This document shows positions 51,499 through 61,371 of a stretch of 64,000 bases of DNA, piece by piece. Positions within the stretch are counted from its first letter, which is position 1; every line of letters starts with the position of its first letter. This DNA comes from Lunatibacter salilacus (GTDB lineage: Bacteria > Bacteroidota > Bacteroidia > Cytophagales > Cyclobacteriaceae), in contig NZ_VOLC01000005.1 of assembly GCF_009797935.1 (NCBI RefSeq), positions 1 to 64,000 of the forward strand, in the 5' to 3' direction. The notes below the pieces were generated by a model. It was given only the letters and a program-made list of their open reading frames with translations, made no database searches and was not told where the DNA came from. The position numbers were made by a program, and so were the translations under genes.

Positions 51499-54400
51499 TT
51501 AATTGAATTTTTCGCCTCTTTTGATCCATTTATCGATATCAGCTGCACTTTTATCAGCCGGCAATCCGGGATGAATAACACCGGCTGTACATTTTTCGGC
51601 TGCTTTTACCAAATCCTGATACGGTCCCGCATTGGGGTCTTTGATAAAAGCTTTTTTATCGTTGTTATATTGGAAAATATTGGGATTCAACTTGATGCAT
51701 TCATCGCATGAGGTACAGAACTCTGTTTCTAACCATGGTGACATATATTGGCCATTGGATCCGGCATCGGATGGTTTGGCCGCTTCAGGTTTTTCCCCTT
51801 CAACGGCCAAATCCATAATTCCCGCACCATCATCACCTGCCATTTTCATCAGACCCTTTGCTATTCTTCCTATTACTTCTGCCCTCACTTTACTTTCCAG
51901 ATCCTCAACAGGCATTGTTTTTTCAGGTTTTACTCCGGCAATGGCTTTGAGCATGATCCAGAAATCTCGTCGCTCTTCACAGGATTCCACCATCGTCTTG
52001 GATACTAAAACCCTTGTAAGATGCTGCTTTCTGTCAACCGCCCAGATGAATGGGAATTTGCCATCTCTTTCGCTTTTTTCCATTTCCAAAAACTCTTCCA
52101 ACACCACCATGTTTTCGTTCCATGTATCACGGGGAGCATTTCGGAAATGCTTTCTAAAGCGTGCTTCTGTCAGGGCAAAATCCGCAAATGTCATGGCAAC
52201 CTCCATGGTTTTTTCACGGTTGTTTTCAATGTATTTGAGTTGGTAGGTCGGCCAGTTTTGATGCATGGCCGGATTACCTTCCAAGTCAAAGGCTTCCTCA
52301 GGAGTGACTCCTTTGTCAGGGTTGTACCGGAATAGCGGATAAGCCCTGGATTCAACCGCCAATTTTGCCTGATGCGCACCCATATCATCTGCTACACCAT
52401 GTTCGGGTTGGCACGTGGTATACAGGTTGAACAAAGCAGGACGTTTGGTCATCAGACCATCTATGAAGCCTTCAATCATCTGACTTGTATTGGCCAAGGT
52501 GCCTTGAAGTACATAGGTATTTCTATGCGCCATTGCTATCAATCCAATTTCTTTTCTGGGTTCAGGTTTTCCTTTCCATACTTTGCCAAACTGGGCCATA
52601 TCAGAAACCTGTCCGATAAACCCAGAGGTACATGCCTGTCCTCCGGTATTGGAATATACTTGGGTATCTACCACCACTACTTTGATAGGCTTGCCTGAAG
52701 CCATCATTCTTGACAGGTTTTGAAAACCAATATCGTACATGGCACCGTCCCCGCCCAAGGCAACTACAGGTGGGCACAATTTCCATTCTTCATCGGTAAA
52801 CTGTCCCCAGTTGAAATAGGTAAAGAACTCTTTCTGCTCACGGGCATTATAATTGCCATTTATCTCCAATTCAGCTTTTCGGATAAGTTTGAAGCCATCG
52901 GCCATTTTGGACATGTGGCCTTCAAATATCCCCATTGCCATGGAGGTGCTGTCCTGAAAGAGGTGGTTTGCCCAAGGGAATGGATAGGGGTTATAGGGAT
53001 AAGTACTGCCCCAAACAGAAGTACAGCCTGTTGCATTCGACATCCCCATCGTTGAGCGCCCTTTTCCGGTGGTTCCTTTGGTATATTTCCAATGCAGGTG
53101 TTTTAGTCCGGTAAGCAGTTGCGTGGTCTCACTCAGCCATTCCTGATCAATGGGAGATGAACCTTTTTCAGTTTCCATTCTACTGGCTATTTCTGCCATG
53201 GTCAGATCCCCACCGTGCATTTCTGCCATAATTCTGGACATCATGTTGGTGTCCAGAATATTCACAGTATTCATGAGCTTCAACTGAATATGTTTTTCCA
53301 GTTTTTCGATCAATTCTTCAAGGTAAACCACATGTTTTTCTACCCTTGGCATCATTAAAGATTCTACGGTAGCCATAAACAGGTGAACCACGGATTTTTC
53401 GGAACAACCCAAGCAGGCCCCATCTCCACTGGCAAAACTTTGATAGGCATTTTTATCTAACAAGATGGTTTCCAACGGACCGATCTTTTCTTCCAAATCA
53501 TCAACACGGTTGAATTTTTTAGGGGTATTGGGAAGGTCACTCCACACACTCCATTCCTTGCGAAGTCGGCCAACAGACTCATCCGTCTGCTTCACGATTC
53601 TCAACGCATCATCATTACAGACTTGAACACATTCCATACAGCCTTTACAGGTATTTGGATTTACCGTGATGCTGAACAAACCTCCGCTGTTGGGTTCCTT
53701 TTTCTCATGCAGATCATAATAGGGCCTGGTTAAGGCAAAATGGAAATCACCAAGCTCATCCCTGAACCATTCCAACTCGGTTGAAAGCGGGGAGTCTTTT
53801 GTTTCTTGGGCGATCACCTCGTCAATGGCTTCATTAATGAGGTTATTGACCGTGGCTCCATTATGGGGTTCATTGAAAAGTGTGCGCACTTTAGGCTCTA
53901 ATTGTTTGACGGTTTTGGGCAAAAACTCCAGTTTATCGTGATTCTTTTTCACCCGCTTTAAGATTGTATCCAAGACATCGGACAACTCAGAGACCAACCC
54001 AGGGATGGCGGTATCTGGGCAAACGGTGTAACAGTCGCCGCAGGCAGTACAATTGTTTGGCACCCATTCCGGATGCTCAAACCGAATTCCTGTCATGTCT
54101 CTGAATAAGGAAGATGCGGCAGGCATCACGCTCAATCCAATAAATGGATCGGTGAGATTGTCATTGCCCTGACCTGTCAGGTAGAAATTACCGGTCTGCT
54201 CCCAGAACCGGTGGATATCACTCAGCTTGGATTCACTCTGAGGGGTCGTTTTGAGAATGCTTGGGATAGTGGCTATCAATTGCCCATTCGTTTTTTCTGT
54301 TTGGGCACCAACAACCTTGTTTTTGATTTCATACACTTCATCAAAACCACGCTTTACGACACGCAGGTTGTCATCGACCACCCGTTGGCCTTTGCCACCA

Positions 54401-56406
54401 AACTTATGTTGTAATTGGTCTTCGATGGCTTTCAATAATGCCACATCGGTGAGTCCTGCTTTCTCCATCAATGGGGAAGCAGCGAAGAAAGCACCCTGAA
54501 AGGCAATCCCCTGCATCCTCAACTGCAGTTCAGGATCTGTAGCTTCCTCTCTGGCAATTTTAAACCCATCCACATAAAAAATTCTGATTTCATTGTCGAT
54601 GATCAGTTTTTGGTAATGTTTCGGTATATCCATCCAAACTTCATCGGCAGTATTCCGCTCACTTTGAATGATAAAGGTTCCCCCCTTTTTTAAACCTGCC
54701 AGGGCATTGGTATGCTTAAATACATTAGGGTCGGGAGAAAGAACCACATCCACGAAGTAGTATTCACAGTTGATCTTGATCGGTTCGGGAGCGGCGGCAA
54801 GGTAGTACGTAGTAGGTTGGCCTTTCTTTTCAGAGCCATATTTGGGGTTTGCTTTGATGTCATATCCCAATAATTCAAAAAGCGTGATGGCCAAGTTTTT
54901 ACCTGTTGTAATGGCACCCCAGCCACCTACAGAGTGGAATCTTACCGTTATGGCACCTTTGGGCATCAGGTTGGGGTTTTCGGAGCCGTGCACAGCCAGA
55001 TCTTTTACCAAGGGGTAGGATTCGAGAATGGTTTCCTGATGGGCTCTTTGTTTTGGCGTGAAGGCATTCTCCCTGATAAAATCTATGGACAAATAGAATC
55101 TTGTTTTGTGCTTACCATTTGGAAGCATATTCTCTATTGCCCCAATAATCCCCTCTGGCTGAAGGTCACGGCTTCCCATTCCAAATGACCCTGTATATAA
55201 GGGGGGCATATCACCGGAAGTGTATGTAGCCAATTCAGGATAGGGTCTGTCTTTTTTGAAGTTACCGTTTTCAATACACTTGGAAATTACTGCCCGTGTT
55301 TCCCGCATGATAGGAGAATCTTCCGCCAATGGCTGGTCTAACCTTTCAAGAATTGTTACTCCCTTTCGACCTTTTAGGATATGGCCTAAAAGATCTGCGG
55401 GAAATGGTCGGAACATCACCAAATCCACCACCCCTACCCTAAGACTTCGGGTTTTTCTCAAATAATCCACTACAGCCTGCGCACTGGGAACAACGCTGCC
55501 CTGTCCAAGAATCAGGTAATCTGCATCTTCGACTTTGTAGGTCATTACCCTTTCATATTTCCTTCCGGTCAATTTGTAGTAATCTTCAAAAGATTGATCT
55601 GTCAATTCTTTGATATGGTCGAAGAAAAAGGGACGCTGGGCAGCCACACTCTGCATATAGGAGTCTTGGTTTTGGACAATTCCTGCCATCATGGGATTAT
55701 CCACATCCCAAATCTCAGGTATTCTTCTCCTCATTTCACCATAAATCATTCTTTGTGAAGGCGTTGGGGTATTGATGATGTCATCAGGACGGCCAAGAAA
55801 TTCTTTGATCAAATCCCGCTCGGGCAGCATTAAGGATTCAATCAGGTGAGTCGTCAAAAATCCATCTTGGGCAACAATACCGGGATTTAAGGCCAATTCA
55901 GCTATGTGGTGGGAAATGATATTGAGGTCAGCGACGGTCTGAGCGTTTTTGGCAAAAAACTGAAAAAATCCAGTGTCATCAATGGCATGGTAATCATCGT
56001 GGCCCGCATGTACGTTGAGTGTGGATTTGGTCATGGCCCGGGCACCGATGTTGAGAATATATGTCAGTCTTTTGCCCACAGCCGCATATAATGATTCATG
56101 CATATAGGCAATTCCCTGCCCTGAGGAAAAGTTTGCTGCACGTAACCCTGTCATGGAAAGTCCGGCAGTTACTGCCGCCGCTGCATGTTCACCTTCAGGT
56201 TCAATAAAAATCAAGGGCCTATCCGAGATGTTTAGATGGCCGATGGCGGCTGCTTCCGCCCAGTATTCCCCCATTTGGGTGGATGGGGTAATGGGAAAGG
56301 CACCTGCTGCATCTGAGGATTCGCGCTCGCACATGGCGACAGCAGTGTTGCCATCTAAGGCAACTCTTGTACCTGGATATTTAAATTGATTGTTTTTATT
56401 TTCCAT
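51499..56406 (-). CDS. nifJ: Very long pyruvate:ferredoxin (flavodoxin) oxidoreductase with fused ferredoxin-like tail
   Basis: A 1635-residue enzyme, against about 1170-1200 for usual NifJ. The N-terminal 2-oxoacid domain reads YPGTRVALDGNTAVAMCERE and AGAFPITPSTQMGEYW. The gamma domain follows at about 490-650 (VGGWGAITTGKNLAITLF). Fe-S motifs are CTACGDCYTVCPD at about 785 and CKGCMECVQVCND at about 920. A CLGCSEKS Cys pair is at about 1000. The TPP site is at about 1220 (GGDGAMYDIGFQNLSRMMASG). The C-terminal 75 residues form an added ferredoxin-like module (FCTSCDECIKLNPNIFQ, then KCTAGVIHPG). It oxidises pyruvate or another 2-oxoacid with CoA to acyl-CoA and reduced ferredoxin. rnfC starts five bases downstream, so it shares the Rnf operon. 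Confidence 0.9.
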   Translation of the reverse strand: MENKNNQFKYPGTRVALDGNTAVAMCERESSDAAGAFPITPSTQMGEYWAEAAAIGHLNISDRPLIFIEPEGEHAAAAVTAGLSMTGLRAANFSSGQGIAYMHESLYAAVGKRLTYILNIGARAMTKSTLNVHAGHDDYHAIDDTGFFQFFAKNAQTVADLNIISHHIAELALNPGIVAQDGFLTTHLIESLMLPERDLIKEFLGRPDDIINTPTPSQRMIYGEMRRRIPEIWDVDNPMMAGIVQNQDSYMQSVAAQRPFFFDHIKELTDQSFEDYYKLTGRKYERVMTYKVEDADYLILGQGSVVPSAQAVVDYLRKTRSLRVGVVDLVMFRPFPADLLGHILKGRKGVTILERLDQPLAEDSPIMRETRAVISKCIENGNFKKDRPYPELATYTSGDMPPLYTGSFGMGSRDLQPEGIIGAIENMLPNGKHKTRFYLSIDFIRENAFTPKQRAHQETILESYPLVKDLAVHGSENPNLMPKGAITVRFHSVGGWGAITTGKNLAITLFELLGYDIKANPKYGSEKKGQPTTYYLAAAPEPIKINCEYYFVDVVLSPDPNVFKHTNALAGLKKGGTFIIQSERNTADEVWMDIPKHYQKLIIDNEIRIFYVDGFKIAREEATDPELQLRMQGIAFQGAFFAASPLMEKAGLTDVALLKAIEDQLQHKFGGKGQRVVDDNLRVVKRGFDEVYEIKNKVVGAQTEKTNGQLIATIPSILKTTPQSESKLSDIHRFWEQTGNFYLTGQGNDNLTDPFIGLSVMPAASSLFRDMTGIRFEHPEWVPNNCTACGDCYTVCPDTAIPGLVSELSDVLDTILKRVKKNHDKLEFLPKTVKQLEPKVRTLFNEPHNGATVNNLINEAIDEVIAQETKDSPLSTELEWFRDELGDFHFALTRPYYDLHEKKEPNSGGLFSITVNPNTCKGCMECVQVCNDDALRIVKQTDESVGRLRKEWSVWSDLPNTPKKFNRVDDLEEKIGPLETILLDKNAYQSFASGDGACLGCSEKSVVHLFMATVESLMMPRVEKHVVYLEELIEKLEKHIQLKLMNTVNILDTNMMSRIMAEMHGGDLTMAEIASRMETEKGSSPIDQEWLSETTQLLTGLKHLHWKYTKGTTGKGRSTMGMSNATGCTSVWGSTYPYNPYPFPWANHLFQDSTSMAMGIFEGHMSKMADGFKLIRKAELEINGNYNAREQKEFFTYFNWGQFTDEEWKLCPPVVALGGDGAMYDIGFQNLSRMMASGKPIKVVVVDTQVYSNTGGQACTSGFIGQVSDMAQFGKVWKGKPEPRKEIGLIAMAHRNTYVLQGTLANTSQMIEGFIDGLMTKRPALFNLYTTCQPEHGVADDMGAHQAKLAVESRAYPLFRYNPDKGVTPEEAFDLEGNPAMHQNWPTYQLKYIENNREKTMEVAMTFADFALTEARFRKHFRNAPRDTWNENMVVLEEFLEMEKSERDGKFPFIWAVDRKQHLTRVLVSKTMVESCEERRDFWIMLKAIAGVKPEKTMPVEDLESKVRAEVIGRIAKGLMKMAGDDGAGIMDLAVEGEKPEAAKPSDAGSNGQYMSPWLETEFCTSCDECIKLNPNIFQYNNDKKAFIKDPNAGPYQDLVKAAEKCTAGVIHPGLPADKSAADIDKWIKRGEKFN

Positions 56407-56536
56407 AACGTTGTCTCGCAGTTGGACTTATAAAACGGATTAAAACTTTAGGAATTTCATCCCACGTTGCGCAGACGGTACCTAGTGCAGAATGAAAGGA
56501 TTGTTTTGAAGTAGAAAACAACAGACCTGAACTACA

Positions 56537-56899
56537 TTATTTTTCGGCAACAAAACCCCTAGTTTTTTCCGCTAGAAATATGAATGTCTGCGCAGTATGC
56601 AGGTTCATCATCAGTTTTTCAGGGTCCTCGGCACTGATTACCTGATCAAAGTTTAAGTCATTGAATTTTTTATCAATTTTTCGACATTGACCCAATAAAT
56701 CCTTGATATGGTTTGAATGAAGGATATGTACACCATGATGAATCAGGTATCCTGTCATGTATTTTTCTATAGCCTTGTAGGCATGTTTACAGACATTGTA
56801 ATGAACCACGTCCTCTTCGGGACGACAAAGTTCCTCTTTGGCCTGGTGGAGCATCTCATCGGCTTCAGAAAGAGTGGATTGAAATTTGGTGGAATGCAT
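56537..56899 (-). CDS. HEPN-like small protein
   Basis: A protein of 120 residues from ATG 56899; an upstream TTG-opened frame is less likely. The helices AEDEMLHQAKEEL-like (LSEADEMLHQAKEELCRPEED) and HAYKAIEKYMTGYLIHHGV, and HIKDLLGQCRKIDKKFNDL resemble HEPN/DUF86-type four-helix proteins, but the catalytic R-x4-6-H is not evident. It lies 130 bases upstream of the long oxidoreductase gene on the same strand and heads the locus. The role with electron transfer is unknown. Confidence 0.65.
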   Translation of the reverse strand: MHSTKFQSTLSEADEMLHQAKEELCRPEEDVVHYNVCKHAYKAIEKYMTGYLIHHGVHILHSNHIKDLLGQCRKIDKKFNDLNFDQVISAEDPEKLMMNLHTAQTFIFLAEKTRGFVAEK

Positions 56900-56949
56900 G
56901 ATGGAGAATTTTAGATTTTCGTTATGATTCAAAATATGTAGTTTCAATA

Positions 56950-57703
56950 TTCAAGATATTTCTATTTTTCCCAAAAAATCATGATCTAGGTCACTGTATC
57001 GCATGATATGAATCAATCCAATTTTTCAGTGAAATTAGTTTTTATACAATCTTAAGATGCCGATAGGATATTAAATAGAACTGACGACACGCACTTCACG
57101 AATTTACGGAATAACTACGCTGTATAAATGCTTTTGGTGAATTTTTTTGGGCAGATTAAAGGGGTTTTATGTACGATAATTACCAACTTTTTTTCAAGAA
57201 TGGGACATGAACGCTCAACATCGGGAAAACGGAAGAATCCAGATAAAAACAAATTCTGCCCCTATGGCATAGTTGTTGAAATTAGTGTAAGAAATAATAT
57301 AGGTTTGGCTGAAATAAAAAAGTGAACTGATGTAGGAAATTACCATGTCCTAGGGCTAGGTTTTTTTTAGTTCTTTTTCGCGGATATTTATGTCGACAAT
57401 TTTAGTTTATATGGAGCAAATATGAGCATTGGGGAGGTCGAAGAGATAGCGCTTACAGGGTATATTAAGATTAATTCCAAAGCTATGGGGGAAGGGAGAA
57501 TGGCGATATATGTCAATATATTAAAATAAATATCAGACTTCGAACTCATTCTGCATTTTAAAGATATCGATTTAGTCAAATTCAAAATTTTCATGGAGGT
57601 CTATGGATACCTTGAGCTAAATTGAAAATGCTATTATTTTAGGGTCGTTTTGGAATGAAAATAATTAAGTAAACCAAATTATAGAAAAAAACAAAAACCA
57701 ATT
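56950..57703. other. Intergenic region between divergent loci
   Basis: No credible gene. Near the left end lies the CRP/FNR-type box at 57003-57016. Small frames of 60-70 codons on both strands have no domain and are ignored. A long A+T-rich stretch precedes the MscS gene. Confidence 0.5.
57003..57016 (-). promoter_or_regulatory. CRP/FNR-type binding site candidate
   Basis: On the minus strand it reads TTGATTCATATCAT, nine of ten matches to TTGAT-N4-ATCAA. It lies about 104 bases before the HEPN start at the head of the oxidoreductase/Rnf locus. That fits oxygen-dependent control of an Rnf and 2-oxoacid oxidoreductase operon. The second half-site has one mismatch and chance occurrence cannot be excluded. 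Confidence 0.4.
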
Positions 57704-58642
57704 ATGAATACAGGAGAATTATTAAATGCACTATTTGACAAACTTGAAGGCTGGGCAATAGCATTTGTAAGGATGCTTCCAAACCTTGGCTTGGCCATAA
57801 TAATTATCATTTTAGGCTATTTTGCGGCAAAGTTTCTCAGCACTTTCGCAAAGAAACAGATGATCCGTTTTCATGTCGACAAGACCATTTCAGGGTTTCT
57901 GGGGAGGATTTTATTTTTCGTCGTTTTAGTTGTCGGAATAATGATAGCACTGTCAATTTTGAATCTTTCCGGGACGGTGGCCTCTATACTGGCTGGTCTT
58001 GGTATAATCGGTCTGGCATTGGGGTTTGCATTTCAAGATACTGCAGCCAACTTTATGTCGGGGATATATATCACATTTAATCATCCTTTCGCTATAGGAG
58101 ACGTGATAGAAACCAATAATGGTATCATGGGAAATGTGATAGACATTAGCCTTCGAGTAACGAAGGTTAAAACCTTTGACGGGCCAGTGGTATACGTCCC
58201 CAACCGCTTTCTATTTGAAGATGACTTTACCAATTTCACAGAAGGAGGCCAACGAAGACTGCGGGTAGAATGTGGTGTAAGCTATGGTGATGATTTGGAA
58301 AAAGTGGAAAAAATTGTGATGGAGACATTGGAAAACACTCCAGGCAGAATAAACGGTGAAGACATAACCATTCACTGGGTTGAATTTGGGGACAGCTCTA
58401 TTAATTTCACGGCAAATATTTGGCTGGATTACACCAAAGAGAACAAGGCTTTTGTAGGAGCTAAGAATTTTGCAATCAAAGCGCTCAAAAAAGCATTTGA
58501 CGAGAACGGAATTATGATTCCATTTCCAATCCGTACGTTGGATTTCGGTATAAAAGGAGGTGTCACCTTCAAGGAAGAAATTAAAGAATCCGGATTGTCA
58601 GCTGCTAAATCTATCTCTTCCACCGCCAATGAAAATAATTAA
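57704..58642 (+). CDS. mscS: MscS-family mechanosensitive channel
   Basis: A 312-residue channel. Three helices lie in residues 15-125: LPNLGLAIIIIILGYFAAKFL, ILFFVVLVVGIMIALSIL, and the pore helix VASILAGLGIIGLALGFAFQDTAANFMSGIYI, rich in Gly and Ala as in MscS TM3. The beta domain follows (FAIGDVIETNNGIMGNVIDISLRVTKVKTFDGPVVYVPNR). It opens on hypo-osmotic shock to release solutes. It starts a single-gene unit ended by the hairpin at 58667-58725. Confidence 0.93.
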   Translation: MNTGELLNALFDKLEGWAIAFVRMLPNLGLAIIIIILGYFAAKFLSTFAKKQMIRFHVDKTISGFLGRILFFVVLVVGIMIALSILNLSGTVASILAGLGIIGLALGFAFQDTAANFMSGIYITFNHPFAIGDVIETNNGIMGNVIDISLRVTKVKTFDGPVVYVPNRFLFEDDFTNFTEGGQRRLRVECGVSYGDDLEKVEKIVMETLENTPGRINGEDITIHWVEFGDSSINFTANIWLDYTKENKAFVGAKNFAIKALKKAFDENGIMIPFPIRTLDFGIKGGVTFKEEIKESGLSAAKSISSTANENN

Positions 58643-58952
58643 GGATTAGTGTCGGTTCTATCAATTAAACCACAACCTAAATTAGACTAGGACTTAGTCC
58701 CGGTAATATATTCTGTGGTTTTTTTACTTATATTTATTACTTAATGGGCAAATAAATCCCAAAAGTGTGGAATTATCACCAAATATATTACATGTGGCTA
58801 ATGACTGGGCGTTTTTTTCATCTGGCTAAAAACTTGGAATTGACGTTATGTAAGCGGTTTTGAGATTGCAAATAGAATAAATTCTAAATTGGTAAGTGAA
58901 TTGTGTTGTCAGGAGAGTAATCAATTTAAAAAAACCAACAGATTAACAGATT
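58643..58952. other. Intergenic region, terminator and no gene
   Basis: Holds the terminator at 58667-58725; otherwise A+T-rich and without recognised signals. Confidence 0.6.
58667..58725 (+). terminator. Terminator hairpin after mscS
   Basis: AAACCACA (58667-58674) pairs with TGTGGTTT (58714-58721) with an inner GACT/AGTC stem, followed by T7. It likely ends the mscS transcript. Confidence 0.7.
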
Positions 58953-59495
58953 ATGAAGACAACTAATTTAATGATTTTAAGCGGAGCATTGTTGATGATG
59001 ATATCATGCGACAATAGCCAACGTGATAACGAAAGAAAAGAAGCTAAAGATGACCTTAAAAGCTTCGTAGATTCCGTTGATAGAGTAGCTGACGACAGAA
59101 CGGGCCATAATTGGACTGCGCTTGACAACAGGTACAATACCCTTGAGCAACGGGCGGAGACTGCCTATATGAATGCGGAGGATAAAGATCTCGAAGATCT
59201 GAGAGAAATCAAAGCCAAATATGAAGAGGCCAAAATTGAGGGCAAGAAGAAAGAGGTTGAAATGACCCAAACTTCAGAGATGCATATCCAACGGGTAGAA
59301 ACATGGAGAGAAGGAAGAACGGCTGCAGGTACTGCAGATGTAAACACCGCTAACAGAAATACTTCCGACGACATGGATGACACTGTCAAAGAAAGTATAG
59401 ACTGGTTAGAAGATAATTTCGAGAAATTGGGGAATGACATGAGAACGAGGTACGAAAGAATCCGTGCTGATGTCCGAGGAGACGATAACAATTGA
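58953..59495 (+). CDS. Coiled-coil lipoprotein of unknown function
   Basis: A 180-residue protein. The lipobox is LLMMISC (Cys19), so it should be lipid-anchored. The rest is highly charged with heptad-like helices (DNERKEAKDDLKSFVDSVDR and YEEAKIEGKKKEVEM), and ends with a D/N-rich tail. It may bind membranes or peptidoglycan. No specific family is recognised. Confidence 0.78.
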   Translation: MKTTNLMILSGALLMMISCDNSQRDNERKEAKDDLKSFVDSVDRVADDRTGHNWTALDNRYNTLEQRAETAYMNAEDKDLEDLREIKAKYEEAKIEGKKKEVEMTQTSEMHIQRVETWREGRTAAGTADVNTANRNTSDDMDDTVKESIDWLEDNFEKLGNDMRTRYERIRADVRGDDNN

Positions 59496-59566
59496 ACAAC
59501 TCCAGGTGGAAGCACTCCTGGTAGAACAAATAATCCAAACTAATTAATTGGTATTTTAAAAGTGCC

Positions 59567-59600
59567 AAGCCTGCTCAAATCTATCTGAGCAGGCTTTTTT
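59567..59600 (+). terminator. Rho-independent terminator
   Basis: AAGCCTGCTCA (59567-59577) pairs perfectly with TGAGCAGGCTT (59586-59596) across an eight-base loop and runs into T6 after 59594. It follows the coiled-coil lipoprotein gene. Confidence 0.9.
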
Positions 59601-59790
59601 GTTTTTTGTAATTATTTACGGGAAAAACTTATCGTACTGTTAAAAATATTTCCAATTTTTGAAAGTTGAACCCAATCCGGATTCGACTATAAAAAACTGA
59701 ATAAAGTTCGAGCATTGTTTCCGGTTGATATATGACGAATTTTAATTCTTCAGGGCTATTACAATAATTAAATTTTTGAATCCAATACTG

Positions 59791-60459
59791 ATGAAAATTT
59801 TTGTTAAGATCACATTTGGAATTTTAGGAATTCTTCTTTTGTCTTGTTCTGACCAGGATGAAAACCAGCAATTTCGTAAAGATATTAGCGTATTAATAGT
59901 AGGAAATTCCATCTTACAACATGCACCTGCACCGAATATTGGCTGGTATGGGGATTGGGGAATGGCAGCATCTGCCCCTGAAAAGGATTTTTACCGTATA
60001 TATTCAAAATTGTTAACTGACTCCGGCAAATATACCTCAGTAGAGGTCGATGCAAAAAATATCGGTCACTGGGAAGTAGATTTCACGTATGATTTAAATC
60101 AATACGTTGACATTTCCAGTAAATCATATGATGTGTTTATTGTCCGTCTCGGAGAAAACGTTGGAAATACTGATGAATACTATAGCGCTTTGACTGACAT
60201 GATAAACCATTTTAAGCATTCTGAAACCAAAGTTATCATCACGGGCATGGTTTGGGAACATCTAGTAAAGGAATCTATTCAACAACAAGTTGCTGACGAC
60301 AACGATTACCTATTTGTTCCAACGACGGATTTCCACCATAATCTAAGTTATTTCTCATTTGATCTATTTGAAAACAGGGAGGTTGCCGGGCACCCATCAG
60401 ATTTAGGGATGCAAAACATAGCTGAATTGCTATACAACGCTACCATTGAGGCTTTGTAA
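59791..60459 (+). CDS. Lipoprotein with SGNH/GDSL-like hydrolase pattern
   Basis: A protein of 222 residues from ATG 59791; the TTG five codons upstream is less likely. The lipobox is GILLLSC. SGNH-like blocks are present: VLIVGNSILQ (serine), VRLGENVGNTDEY (G-x-N-like) and EVAGHPSDLGMQNIAELL (Asp-x-x-His order altered to HPSD). Such hydrolases act on esters in the periplasm or outer membrane. The usual G-D-S-L opening is G-N-S-I here. Substrate unknown. Confidence 0.65.
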   Translation: MKIFVKITFGILGILLLSCSDQDENQQFRKDISVLIVGNSILQHAPAPNIGWYGDWGMAASAPEKDFYRIYSKLLTDSGKYTSVEVDAKNIGHWEVDFTYDLNQYVDISSKSYDVFIVRLGENVGNTDEYYSALTDMINHFKHSETKVIITGMVWEHLVKESIQQQVADDNDYLFVPTTDFHHNLSYFSFDLFENREVAGHPSDLGMQNIAELLYNATIEAL

Positions 60460-60708
60460 GGACAAAAGTACGCTCCCTTACTTTTTTGATTTTTGCTGTT
60501 CGGTGAAACACATTAAAACAATTTTACTCTTCTCATTATTTCTAACGGCAACAAATGTTTAGTCGCAAAATCCTTTCACCTCCCTTTAAAATAACTATTT
60601 AAATAAAAAAATCAACTGGAAGAATAGATCCATATTACCTTTTCAACTTTTGATGAAAAAATGAGAGAAGGCTTGAAAGCACATTGGACCTTTTCCTACT
60701 GACTTTAA

Positions 60709-61116
60709 TTAATCTTCTGGGAAAATTATTAAATTTGGTCCTCTTAGATCCGTAATCGGCATATTAGACCGGAAATCTTTTGAGAATTCTTTAATTGGAA
60801 AATTGGAAGAATAGCCTTTTGAAAGGTCAATGATGGGCATATTCGAACCATCGGAAAAACTGACGTCGGGAATATGGGGTATTTCGACAATCTCAGGTTT
60901 GAAAGATAAAATTAGTTCATATTGTACAATGGCTCCTGAACTATTCTCAACTTCTGGAACATTGCCTATTTTTTCGAAACCAAACAAAGGGTTATCCAGA
61001 AAGGCTGGTATTGTCCCAACGACACTTGGCATCCCGTGCAACTTAAATGAATTTTGGCCAAAACAAGCCAATGAATTACATATTAATCCAAAACTAATTA
61101 GTATTAATTTATTCAT
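60709..61116 (-). CDS. Small secreted hypothetical protein
   Basis: A protein of 135 residues from ATG 61116. A signal peptide (MNKLILISFGLICNSLACFGQ) is followed by short proline and isoleucine-rich repeats in the tail (NMPIIDLSKGYSSNFPIKEF and NMPITDLRGPNLI). The repeated S/N-N-F/M-P-I motif may be a small beta element. I do not recognise it. Confidence 0.6.
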   Translation of the reverse strand: MNKLILISFGLICNSLACFGQNSFKLHGMPSVVGTIPAFLDNPLFGFEKIGNVPEVENSSGAIVQYELILSFKPEIVEIPHIPDVSFSDGSNMPIIDLSKGYSSNFPIKEFSKDFRSNMPITDLRGPNLIIFPED

Positions 61117-61371
61117 AGCCAAATACTTTTATTTAAAACAGAATCTTTTTTTTAACGTAGATTCTCAAAAATAGGTTTAAACTGAAATACACTCATCATC
61201 TGCGAAAGCCTTTTTGGGCTATAAGCTGAGACTGTTTAACATCATAGAAATATCATCCAAAAAGTTATATGCAGAAAACGCTAAATTATTTACCGCTATC
61301 TATTAAATTAAGGCATTCTAAACCATCAAGCCCAGAATAGCCAAGTTCATAGTAAAGTCAACACCTATCAT

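Noticed and set aside
57128..57594. Short frames on both strands upstream of mscS
   Set aside because: No start context, no domain and no conserved pattern; they look like chance frames in A+T-rich DNA.
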